Positions 1-5,223 of a stretch of DNA of 6,979 bases are shown piece by piece (position 1 is the stretch's first letter; every line of letters starts with the position of its first letter). This DNA is from CAYPHJ01 sp964410485 (GTDB lineage: Bacteria > Desulfobacterota > Binatia > UBA9968): NCBI GenBank assembly GCA_964410485.1, contig CAYPHJ010000168.1:1-6979 (forward strand). The letters run 5' to 3'. The translations under genes and the position numbers were made by a program. Below the pieces are notes generated by a model that made no database searches, was not told the origin of the DNA, and worked only from the letters and a program-made list of their open reading frames with translations.

Positions 1-6
1 TTGTTC

Positions 7-657
7 CTATGCTTCGTTAGGCTGGACGCCACCAAGCCGAGGTAAGAAAGCCGGCGTGGAGGCCATGTAACGTCTGTACGTCTCGCCGAATTCGGCAAGC
101 ACTTCCCTTTCTTCGCGCCGCGCGAGCTTCACGTACATCGTGATCAGAATGGGAAACATGATCAGCGTGATGAGCGTTGGCCACTGAAATAGAAAACCAA
201 GCATGATCAGGATAAAACCGGCGTATTGCGGGTGACGTACATACGCGTAAGGGCCCGTATTCGCCAGCGTATTTGTCCGTTGCGCCTCGTAGAGCACTTT
301 CCAAGCCGAGGCCAGCAGGATGAAACCGCCAAAAATAAGAATGTTGCTCAAAATGTGGAGCGGGTCGAAATGCGGATTGATGTCCCACCCAATCAGCGTA
401 TTCCAGAGATGTCCCGCGTCATGGGAGAGCAGATCCAGGGCGGGATACCGTTTGACGAGCCATCCAGATAGCAAATAGATAGTGAGCGGGAAACCGTACA
501 TCTCGACAAACAACGCGATGATGAAAGCCGAGAAGGCGCCGAAGGATCGCCAGTCGCGTTTCGTCCGCGGTTTGGTGAAGCTAAACGCGAAGATGATGAA
601 AATCAGAGAGTTAATGATGACAAGCGACCATAAGCCGTATGCAGGTGGCTGTTCCAT
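7..657 (-). CDS. Isoprenylcysteine O-methyltransferase (ICMT/PEMT)-like membrane methyltransferase
   Basis: A 216-residue polytopic membrane protein. Hydrophobic segments lie near residues 10-28, 39-66, 102-121 and 144-178. The diagnostic region is GPYAYVRHPQYAG at 135-147 followed by an acidic/basic stretch with FGETYRRY at 190-197; this RHPxY...E...FG..Y..Y layout is the SAM-binding C-terminal half shared by the ICMT and phospholipid-methyltransferase families. The reaction is presumably SAM-dependent methylation of a membrane-associated substrate. Bacterial members rarely have a known substrate and no CaaX protein is expected here, so specificity is not assigned. The ATG at 657 follows a GAGGGG-type ribosome site. 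It is the last gene of the minus-strand block, 26 bases after the DUF2933 gene. Confident for family, low for role. Confidence 0.88.
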   Translation of the reverse strand: MEQPPAYGLWSLVIINSLIFIIFAFSFTKPRTKRDWRSFGAFSAFIIALFVEMYGFPLTIYLLSGWLVKRYPALDLLSHDAGHLWNTLIGWDINPHFDPLHILSNILIFGGFILLASAWKVLYEAQRTNTLANTGPYAYVRHPQYAGFILIMLGFLFQWPTLITLIMFPILITMYVKLARREEREVLAEFGETYRRYMASTPAFLPRLGGVQPNEA

Positions 658-683
658 TATTTTATTCCCCTCAAATTACGGGC

Positions 684-917
684 TCACCCATGATCTCCGT
701 GCTGCCCGCTCTTTCCAGGGCCATTTCCGTGCCCTCGATGCATGAACAAGTGCAAGAGCGGACAAAGCAGCAGCAAGACAAACGGCAATGCACCTAACAG
801 ATGAGCCCTGTGCTCTTGCCACAGAAAGAAGACGGCAATCGCCGCAAATGCAAGAAACACGATGATCGTTCGCGACCGCCACCATCGAGTTACACCAAAT
901 TGTCCTTCCGTAGACAT
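684..917 (-). CDS. DUF2933 small membrane protein
   Basis: A 77-residue protein with two hydrophobic helices (about 17-33 and 38-57) and a His/Gly-rich tail. The segment EHRAHLLGALPF followed by LCPLLHLFMHRGHG (residues 35-64) is the recognisable DUF2933 pattern; the tail ends HGDHG and could bind metal, which is inference. The frame stays open upstream to an ATG at 1022, but the internal ATG at 917 is preferred because AGGAG lies 8 bases before it and because the family is normally about 70-80 residues. DUF2933 genes often sit in heavy-metal or copper resistance clusters, frequently beside an ICMT-like methyltransferase as here. Function unknown. Confidence 0.82.
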   Translation of the reverse strand: MSTEGQFGVTRWWRSRTIIVFLAFAAIAVFFLWQEHRAHLLGALPFVLLLLCPLLHLFMHRGHGNGPGKSGQHGDHG

Positions 918-1052
918 GCTCTTTGCTCCTGATAAACTTCGCTTTTCAGAACTCACCAATACTCTAAGAAGCTCGGGCGTCAAGCACGATCTCCATGCAA
1001 AAATAAGCGATCTTTCTGTCATCGATCATTTCGTGGAACCGTTCGTCTAGTA
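918..1052 (-). promoter_or_regulatory. 135-base intergenic gap with a weak promoter-like pair
   Basis: This is the longest non-coding gap inside the minus-strand block. On the minus strand it holds TTGACG (983-978), a 16-base spacer and TATTGG (961-956); the -35 matches the sigma-70 consensus at 5 of 6 positions but the -10 at only 3. A short stem (CGAT/ATCG) followed by a T-rich run near 1003-1028 is too weak to call a terminator. The gap may separate the DUF2933-methyltransferase pair from the genes upstream, but the evidence is thin. Confidence 0.2.
926..930 (-). promoter_or_regulatory. Shine-Dalgarno site fixing the DUF2933 start
   Basis: AGGAG on the minus strand, 8 bases before the ATG at 917. 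It argues for the short 77-residue product rather than the 112-residue version starting at 1022. Confidence 0.7.
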
Positions 1053-1565
1053 TCAATGGCCACGGTGCCCCGGAGCAGACTTGAGGGAGTTCAAATAAGC
1101 GGCCAGATCGGCCACCTGCCGAACTGTGAACACGTCACTGTAATCCGGCATTCGCGATCTACCGTCCTCGGTAAGATAGCCCTTCTCCGCGGCGTCATGG
1201 TCGATGACCGCATTTGGGTTGATGATCGATTCGGCAAAAAACTCAACCGTGTGCAACCCTGCCATGCCCGAGAGTTCCGGCCCGATTCCCTTTTCATCCG
1301 GAGGCACGCCAGGAAAGACTTCACCTTTAATCTCATGGCACTTGTAACACTCGGCGTCCACAAACAGTTGGCGGCCTGCCGCAGGATCTCCTTCTGGCAG
1401 CGTAAAGGTCCAACCCGGCGGTGTTCCGTGTTCCATTTCTTCGTGGGCGATTTGTGTTTCTCTGGCACAGGAGACAGACAAGAACGCCGAAGCAATGAGC
1501 AGTAAGACAATCGCAACCACTCGGCTCGCGGTGGTCTCCTTACTGATATTTTCAACGGATTGCAT
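1053..1565 (-). CDS. Exported monohaem c-type cytochrome (class I-like), possible lipoprotein
   Basis: A 170-residue protein with a hydrophobic export segment at about 16-32. The haem-binding motif is CYKCH (C73, C76, H77), and the likely distal ligand is Met139 in SRMPDY, followed by a final helix (VADLAAYLNSLK), as in class I cytochromes c. GDPAAGRQLF just before the haem motif is typical of the family. LSVSC (Cys33) at the end of the export segment resembles a lipobox, though Ser at -3 is not canonical, so lipid anchoring is tentative. The ATG at 1565 has AAGGAG about 10 bases upstream; the gene starts 25 bases after the SHOCT gene. Role: periplasmic one-electron carrier; partner unknown, with the neighbouring cupredoxin and second cytochrome as candidates. 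Confidence 0.9.
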   Translation of the reverse strand: MQSVENISKETTASRVVAIVLLLIASAFLSVSCARETQIAHEEMEHGTPPGWTFTLPEGDPAAGRQLFVDAECYKCHEIKGEVFPGVPPDEKGIGPELSGMAGLHTVEFFAESIINPNAVIDHDAAEKGYLTEDGRSRMPDYSDVFTVRQVADLAAYLNSLKSAPGHRGH

Positions 1566-1590
1566 GCATCCCTTTCTCCTTGCGGGCGCT

Positions 1591-1911
1591 TCAGATCAGA
1601 TCTTTTTTGCGCGCTTCGAATTCGTTCTTATCGATCTCGCCGCGCGCGTACCTCTGACGAAGGATTTCGAGTGCCGAATCTGATCGCGCATCTTTTGTCT
1701 GGGTAACTAGCCAGCGAATCCCCAGGATTAGCCCTACAATTACAAGGCCCCAAAACAAAAGCATCATGAACATCATTCCAATCCCCCAGGCACCACCCCA
1801 CCACCACATCGGATGCATGTCCCATCCATAAGAGCGTTCTTGTGCGAAGGTCAGTCCGGGCAACAACCAGATCGCAAACACCGCGTAGATTTTCGACAGT
1901 ACTCCGTGCAT
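1591..1911 (-). CDS. SHOCT-domain membrane protein
   Basis: A 106-residue protein: a signal-like segment at 1-23 (ending LTFA before Gln), a Trp/Met/Gly-rich stretch (DMHPMWWWGGAWG, 31-43), one long membrane helix at about 45-70 and a C-terminal SHOCT domain at 79-105 with the typical ALEILRQRYARGEIDKNEFE. SHOCT is a short helical module found at the end of many small membrane proteins and thought to mediate oligomerisation or scaffolding; no catalytic activity is expected. The M/W/H-rich segment before the membrane helix could contact metal (inference). AGGAGG (1923-1918) lies 6 bases before the ATG. It sits 28 bases after the Met-rich gene and 25 before a cytochrome c gene, consistent with one transcript. 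Confidence 0.87.
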   Translation of the reverse strand: MHGVLSKIYAVFAIWLLPGLTFAQERSYGWDMHPMWWWGGAWGIGMMFMMLLFWGLVIVGLILGIRWLVTQTKDARSDSALEILRQRYARGEIDKNEFEARKKDLI

Positions 1912-1939
1912 CGGACACCTCCTCTGGAACGGCTTTACT

Positions 1940-2353
1940 TTACTTCGCTTTGGTCATTCCTCGGCCCATCCGCTCTGACATCTGCTTCATCATCCCGGAC
2001 ATCTCTCCCATCATCTTTGACATGTTCTGCATCTCTTCCGGCGTCATCTGGCCGCTTCCCATCATTTGCCCCATGTCGCCCATCATGCCAGACATATCGG
2101 CCATCATCCGGCCCATTCCTTTCATGTCCTCGCTCTTCATCATCCCCTTGCCCTTCATCATTCCACCCATGCCCTTTCGCATCTCGCCCATCCTCCCCTG
2201 CATTTCCTTCATCTTCCCCATCATCATGCCTTCACCCGGCATGCCCTCTTTTGCCGGCATACCTTCTTTAATAGGCATCCCTCTTTTTTCCTGGGCAAAG
2301 AGAGGAACGGAACTAAGAGCTCCTGCCAAAACAACTGCCACGAGAACCTTCAT
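1940..2353 (-). CDS. Exported methionine-rich protein, candidate soft-metal-binding sponge
   Basis: A 137-residue protein with a signal peptide at 1-20 (ending PLFA). The rest has 36 Met in about 117 residues, no Cys and no His. Just after the signal come three tandem GMP-ending repeats (GMPIKEGMPAKEGMP), then Met or MetMet pairs spaced every 3-4 residues (for example ADMSGMMGDMGQMMG) among Gly, Lys, Glu and Asp. That spacing would put Met side chains along one side of helices. Met-only clusters in exported proteins are known Cu(I)/Ag(I) ligands, so a periplasmic copper or silver buffer is the likeliest role, but this is inference from composition. I do not recognise a named family. CCTCCT on the plus strand (2359-2364) gives a strong ribosome site 5 bases before the ATG. 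Neighbours are the DUF5676-like and SHOCT membrane proteins. Confidence 0.85.
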   Translation of the reverse strand: MKVLVAVVLAGALSSVPLFAQEKRGMPIKEGMPAKEGMPGEGMMMGKMKEMQGRMGEMRKGMGGMMKGKGMMKSEDMKGMGRMMADMSGMMGDMGQMMGSGQMTPEEMQNMSKMMGEMSGMMKQMSERMGRGMTKAK

Positions 2354-2381
2354 AGTAGCCTCCTGTGTTTTTTAATCTGTT

Positions 2382-2642
2382 TTATCTCACTCCCTTGACC
2401 ATACTGGCGTTGTGCATCCACGCGATGTACCAACCCACAATCCATGCAAAGATTCCCAAAAGCACCGCGCCCCACAGCATGCTTATCGGATTTCCCCATA
2501 CGAAACCCGGCATTAGTTCGAAAAGGCTATGATGCAACTCTCTTGCCTTCTCAGAGAGGACAAAGCCGTAGCTAAGACAGACGACATAGAATATTTCCAT
2601 GCCTAACACACACAATGCGGCGTACTTCGGAGTAGACAACAT
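2382..2642 (-). CDS. DUF5676-like two-helix membrane protein
   Basis: An 86-residue membrane protein with helices at about 8-29 and 52-75, joined by a loop containing ARELHHSLFELMPGFVWGNP (34-53). The LHHSLFELMPGF motif and overall size resemble the DUF5676 family, which is common in metal-related clusters and has no known function; I assign it from memory of the pattern. The HisHis pair and Met45 in the loop could be a metal site (inference). The frame remains open to a GTG at 2714 that would overlap the upstream cytochrome stop, but the ATG at 2642 is chosen because GGGAGGG (2656-2650) stands 7 bases before it and because the extra 24 residues are polar and unlike a membrane-protein N-terminus. 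Confidence 0.78.
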   Translation of the reverse strand: MLSTPKYAALCVLGMEIFYVVCLSYGFVLSEKARELHHSLFELMPGFVWGNPISMLWGAVLLGIFAWIVGWYIAWMHNASMVKGVR

Positions 2643-2649
2643 CCGTTTA

Positions 2650-2656
2650 CCCTCCC
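2650..2656 (-). promoter_or_regulatory. Shine-Dalgarno site fixing the DUF5676-like start
   Basis: GGGAGGG on the minus strand, 7 bases before the ATG at 2642. It favours the 86-residue product over an upstream GTG start at 2714. Confidence 0.65.
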
Positions 2657-2710
2657 CTGAGTTTATTCTTTGCCGACCTTGCCTTGGCCATTCTATAGTG
2701 TCACGTTCGG

Positions 2711-3136
2711 TCACTCTATTCCGTTGGCTCTCTGTAGCTCTCGTAAGTAAACAATCATTCGATCAATGTCCTGCCGATTCACATGGGGCAGCGGGGGCAT
2801 GCTTCCAAACAGCCAGTGGTGCTGGGGCACACCCGAAGTCACGGCCCGGACAAACGAAAAATCGCCGTGATGAGCCGGACGGTAGATGGGATGCACCAGG
2901 GGTGGTCCTTTATCCGTTCCCGCGGCGTTCTTTCCGTGGCACTCAACACACTGCGTTTCAAAAGCGGCCATTCCGATCGTTGCCGTCATAGAAAGTTCTG
3001 GTACTGTGACAGTGACCTCTTGCTCGGCTTGACGGATCAGGTAACGCCCTCCCAAGACGAGCGCTACTGCCGCAAGAACGATTCCAGCAACAAGCGCGGG
3101 CTGCGCCCGTTGCTTGTCAAAGAGGCTCCTTTTCAT
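2711..3136 (-). CDS. Membrane-anchored monohaem cytochrome c
   Basis: A 141-residue protein with an N-terminal membrane helix (about 13-30) that lacks a clear cleavage site and so probably stays as an anchor. The haem site is CVECH (C63, C66, H67) and the probable distal ligand is Met113 in GSMPPLPHV, followed by a terminal helix (DIDRMIVYLRELQ). Between them is a His-rich segment with HisHis at 89-90 and 106-107 (PAHHGDF and PQHHWLFG), unusual for a plain class I cytochrome and possibly a second metal site. The ATG at 3136 overlaps the stop of the upstream gene as ATGA, which favours it over the GTG at 3148 and suggests translational coupling. Role: membrane-tethered electron carrier on the periplasmic side; redox partner unknown. 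Confidence 0.9.
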   Translation of the reverse strand: MKRSLFDKQRAQPALVAGIVLAAVALVLGGRYLIRQAEQEVTVTVPELSMTATIGMAAFETQCVECHGKNAAGTDKGPPLVHPIYRPAHHGDFSFVRAVTSGVPQHHWLFGSMPPLPHVNRQDIDRMIVYLRELQRANGIE

Positions 3137-3540
3137 TCGAGATCCCACCGGAAGACTCTCTCTTTCACTCCGGCAACACCTTTGATTACCATCTCCAGAC
3201 GCTTGGCACCTGGAGGTGTCGTAGGGAAAGTCAGAGTTACTTCTCGATGATGTCCGGCTCCCTTGCTCTCCACTGCGGTAGGAACGTAGTCTCTTCCAGT
3301 ATCATCGCGCAGAACAGTTATGCTCTTGAGATCGTACACATCAAGGTTAACCGAGTGCGTATCGAGAACAACCTGAAACCGAGGGTCCTCCGCGGTGTTC
3401 GGATTCAAGTAAGCCACCTTCACGGTGACCCCGCCTCCGGAAACCGTTTGCGGCGCGCTCGCTGCCGCACCGAGCGCTCCCTCCGTTCCTGAAAACCCAC
3501 CCAAAACCAAGGCCATTACCAACATATTCAATGCTCTCAT
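3133..3540 (-). CDS. Secreted beta-rich protein of unknown function
   Basis: A 135-residue protein with a signal peptide at about 1-25 and an Ala-rich cleavage region. The mature part alternates short hydrophobic strands (GVTVKVAYLNP, FQVVLDTHSVNLD, KSITVLRDDTGRDYVP, REVTLTFP, RLEMVIKGV), which suggests a small beta-sandwich. VVLDTHSVNLD (57-67) and the GHHRE element (96-100) look like the conserved features of widespread uncharacterised secreted proteins that I have no name for. His62, His97 and His98 could form a metal site (inference). The ATG at 3540 has GGGAG upstream. Its stop overlaps the ATG of the cytochrome c gene by four bases, so the two are probably made together and may act together at the periplasmic face. 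Confidence 0.8.
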   Translation of the reverse strand: MRALNMLVMALVLGGFSGTEGALGAAASAPQTVSGGGVTVKVAYLNPNTAEDPRFQVVLDTHSVNLDVYDLKSITVLRDDTGRDYVPTAVESKGAGHHREVTLTFPTTPPGAKRLEMVIKGVAGVKERVFRWDLE

Positions 3541-3643
3541 ATAGTCTCTCCCAACACGTACCCGAATCTCTGGACAGAAAAAACGAGGAACACCTTAAGA
3601 GAAAACAGCCTTAAACAGGCGCCCTCAACGAGTGGAAGAGAAG
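3541..3643. other. Intergenic gap between the small secreted family gene and the beta-rich protein gene
   Basis: A 103-base non-coding stretch. Apart from a weak hairpin at 3608-3620 and the ribosome site just before 3540, I see no convincing promoter or other element. It may mark a boundary between two transcription units. Confidence 0.4.
3598..3620 (-). terminator. Weak candidate terminator hairpin
   Basis: Minus-strand GCCTGTTTAAGGC (3620-3608) can fold into a 4-bp GCCT/AGGC stem with a 5-base loop, followed by a T-rich run (TGTTTTCTCTT). The position, 24 bases past the stop at 3644, is right for a terminator. The stem is short, so at most it would attenuate read-through. Confidence 0.22.
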
Positions 3644-4045
3644 CTAGATTCTCAGAACGGAGAGAAGGAGATGGCGTGACGAACGAAAAGGTGGCGATAG
3701 ATTAAAGACCCAGTCGAAGAAACGTCCGGAAGACTCTCTGTGATTAGAAGATATTCCGCTGAGTGAAAGGTCGGTTCTCAGAAAAACTTTCGATATACCC
3801 GCCGCTAAATTTATTTCATCGTGTAAGCTAACGCAATGAATTCTTTCGCTCGGCAGATGATCGGTTCTCCGTGAATTCTCCACAACAAGCAGTGCGTCCG
3901 ACTTACCAGTGGCTTCATGTGCCGCCGGTTCATCAAAAAGCCAGCCTTTGTTCGAGCAACCGTTCAAGGCCCATGCTACACCTGAATAGGCAAGCACAAT
4001 CGAAAGAATAAATACCCCTAGTCCCTTCGCCCAATAGCCGCCCAT
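3644..4045 (-). CDS. Small exported protein, divergent paralogue of the 4762-5166 product
   Basis: A 133-residue protein with an export signal at about 5-27 ending in AWAL and Cys30 directly after it. I do not recognise a named family, but it matches the product of 4762-5166 in order and spacing: AWAL plus a Cys a few residues on, a central IHCxSL (RIHCVSLHDEI, Cys71), and a hydrophobic C-terminus ending HLLLSVLRI (compare HLFLSILHL). Unlike that copy it has lost most of the His-rich stretch between the two Cys. The frame extends to a TTG at 4063; the ATG at 4045 is preferred because it starts directly before the signal segment, though its ribosome site (GGTAGGA) is very close. It lies 21 bases after the upstream gene, so is likely co-transcribed. 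Confidence 0.68.
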   Translation of the reverse strand: MGGYWAKGLGVFILSIVLAYSGVAWALNGCSNKGWLFDEPAAHEATGKSDALLVVENSRRTDHLPSERIHCVSLHDEINLAAGISKVFLRTDLSLSGISSNHRESSGRFFDWVFNLSPPFRSSRHLLLSVLRI

Positions 4046-4066
4046 GGTCCTACCGTTACGCAATAC

Positions 4067-4675
4067 CTATGCCGCTGACCCGATCCGTAAACCGAACGCA
4101 ATATTTACTTTTACCCTGATCGTTTCGCAAAGCCAAGAATCTTTCTCTCCTTCATTCTCGAAATTGCTAAGCGCTTGACGGACGACGAACGGGGTCAATC
4201 CCTTGTGAAAACGGTTGGGCAGCTCTATCCGTAAGTTGTTTTTCCATTTCTCCTCTGACTTCAAATGCTCCATTGGTGTGGGACGATACTCAAGACGATT
4301 CCTAATCCAAGCCCGTAAAACAGATGGGGAAACCGTCGGCGAAAGTACGGGTCTCGTGCCTTGAGGGGCTCCGAGCCCGAAGAAACCCCAGCCGAATGCC
4401 GGATAGAAGATGATCCAGGGTAAAACCGTTATCGCCAGCCTCCACAAGAGAGCAGGGAGCACGTGATTGCCTGGAAGGGACACACCCCTTTCTTGTATTA
4501 ATCTTTCAGTTTCACAATCTTTGTGATTGGTCGCAGCCCTTCGTGGACACCCATCCTCTAGCTTAGCTAAGCTAGGATGACGCGTATCGATCTCTGCCGT
4601 CCCTAAGCGAGATGTTAAGGTAAGGAAAACTAGCAGCGCAATTCCCAACCAATTTTTTGTTGTAAGGACACCCAT
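4067..4675 (-). CDS. Unrecognised membrane-associated protein
   Basis: A 202-residue product I cannot place. Residues 1-27 form a signal-like hydrophobic segment; a soluble stretch with Cys43 and Cys54 (EDGCPRRAATNHKDCETE) follows; residues 71-103 form a second hydrophobic block rich in Trp, Phe and Gly (LPWIIFYPAFGWGFFGLGAP). The remainder is basic and soluble (RAWIRNRLEYRP, then KNNLRIELPNRF) with Cys183. Topology is probably one cleaved or anchored N-terminus plus one membrane helix, leaving the tail on the cytoplasmic side. The ATG at 4675 has TAGGGA upstream. It is sandwiched between two related small secreted genes, 86 bases after one and 21 bases before the other, which suggests a shared three-gene unit. 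The C-terminal part could be a relic of a longer protein; no frameshift was demonstrated. Confidence 0.65.
   Translation of the reverse strand: MGVLTTKNWLGIALLVFLTLTSRLGTAEIDTRHPSLAKLEDGCPRRAATNHKDCETERLIQERGVSLPGNHVLPALLWRLAITVLPWIIFYPAFGWGFFGLGAPQGTRPVLSPTVSPSVLRAWIRNRLEYRPTPMEHLKSEEKWKNNLRIELPNRFHKGLTPFVVRQALSNFENEGEKDSWLCETIRVKVNIAFGLRIGSAA
4558..4575. repeat. 18-bp perfect palindrome inside the unrecognised gene
   Basis: CTAGCTTAGCTAAGCTAG reads the same on both strands. Allowing a 2-base bulge (CT) on the left side, the symmetry extends by three more pairs (ATC/GAT). It encodes SLAKLE in the gene at 4067-4675. It could be a protein-binding site or a chance event. Confidence 0.6.
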
Positions 4676-4761
4676 AAGTTCCCTATCAAGCAGAATGCAG
4701 TCTTTCGTTGTGGCAGCTGATCTGGAGGATCCGGAAAACTGAATAGATTACTCAGGCACGG

Positions 4762-5166
4762 TTATAGGTGCAAAATGGAGAGGAAAAGGTGGTAAGGAAT
4801 GGTGGGTCGATAGGCAAAGGCGGGAGGTCCAAGCCAGCTATGCAGCGCCACCCCTTTTGTCAATTCGGCTCGTTCTAGCAGGATAGGATCCTCATGAAAC
4901 GATGACAGGCGGTCCGTTGAACGGTCCAGTTTAGGGCTGGAAGCTCTGCTGGCCGCTGTCACCTGCTTGGCAAGAGAATAGCAATGGATCACCGAGTGCG
5001 ATTCATTCGCAGGATGGGAGTGATAAGTCGAGGACTGGGAGTGTCGATGAATCGCGCCTGCGCTCTGGTTACCGTGACCTTCATGATCCGAACATAACAC
5101 CAAAGCCCAAGCTGCCCCACCATGAAGAACGAGAAACGATAACACGATAACTACCAGACGCTTCAT
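4762..5166 (-). CDS. Small exported His-rich protein, candidate metal binder
   Basis: A 134-residue protein with a signal peptide at about 1-21 (ending GGAAWAL) and Cys25 right after it. Residues 28-61 hold eight His (H28, H31, H40, H42, H49, H51, H57, H61), mostly as HxH or HxxH, and lead into IHCYSL with Cys62. The C-terminus is hydrophobic (YHLFLSILHL). The arrangement suggests periplasmic binding of Cu, Zn or Ni; this is inferred from composition. It is related to the product of 3644-4045, which keeps both Cys and the C-terminus but not the His stretch. The ribosome site is poor (TTGAG) and a good promoter-like sequence ends only about 14 bases before the ATG, so translation may be nearly leaderless. 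I know no family name. Confidence 0.72.
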   Translation of the reverse strand: MKRLVVIVLSFLVLHGGAAWALVLCSDHEGHGNQSAGAIHRHSQSSTYHSHPANESHSVIHCYSLAKQVTAASRASSPKLDRSTDRLSSFHEDPILLERAELTKGVALHSWLGPPAFAYRPTIPYHLFLSILHL

Positions 5167-5179
5167 CTCAATTGATGTG

Positions 5180-5207
5180 ATGATACACGATGTCCTTGAA
5201 CTTTCAA
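5180..5207 (-). promoter_or_regulatory. Candidate sigma-70 promoter before the His-rich gene
   Basis: Minus strand: TTGAAA (5207-5202), a 16-base spacer, then TATCAT (5185-5180). Each hexamer matches the consensus at 5 of 6 positions. Transcription would start near 5173, about 7 bases before the ATG at 5166. The -35 overlaps an inverted repeat (TTGAA-CT-TTCAA, 5196-5207) and adjoins a tandem CAACTC repeat (5205-5216), either of which could be a regulator site. Confidence 0.38.
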
Positions 5208-5223
5208 CTCCAACTCGCCGCAG

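Noticed and set aside
918..1022. N-terminal extension of the DUF2933 protein to an ATG at 1022
   Set aside because: The added 35 residues are not family-like, and the ATG at 917 has AGGAG at ideal spacing.
1056..1505. Plus-strand open frame over the second cytochrome gene
   Set aside because: The minus strand encodes a clear CxxCH cytochrome with export signal and ribosome site; the plus frame has no domain features.
1940..2353. Met-rich gene as a low-complexity artefact rather than a gene
   Set aside because: A proper signal peptide, a strong ribosome site, an in-frame stop and tight spacing to both neighbours all support a real gene.
1813..2375. Plus-strand Ser/Pro-rich and Ile/Pro-rich open frames
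   Set aside because: Low-complexity shadows of the Met-rich and SHOCT genes; they cross two real genes and have no recognisable domain.
2066..2398. Plus-strand His-rich open frame that looks like a metal-binding protein
   Set aside because: It is the antisense of the Met-rich gene: ATG codons read backwards give CAT (His). It has no ribosome site and the minus-strand gene has a signal peptide and strong ribosome site.
3137..3148. GTG start for the membrane-anchored cytochrome
   Set aside because: The ATG at 3136 forms a typical ATGA overlap with the upstream stop, and the extra four residues add nothing to the anchor.
4046..4063. TTG start for the small exported protein
   Set aside because: The ATG at 4045 directly precedes the signal segment; TTG is a rare start. 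The choice is not certain because the ribosome site of the ATG is very close.
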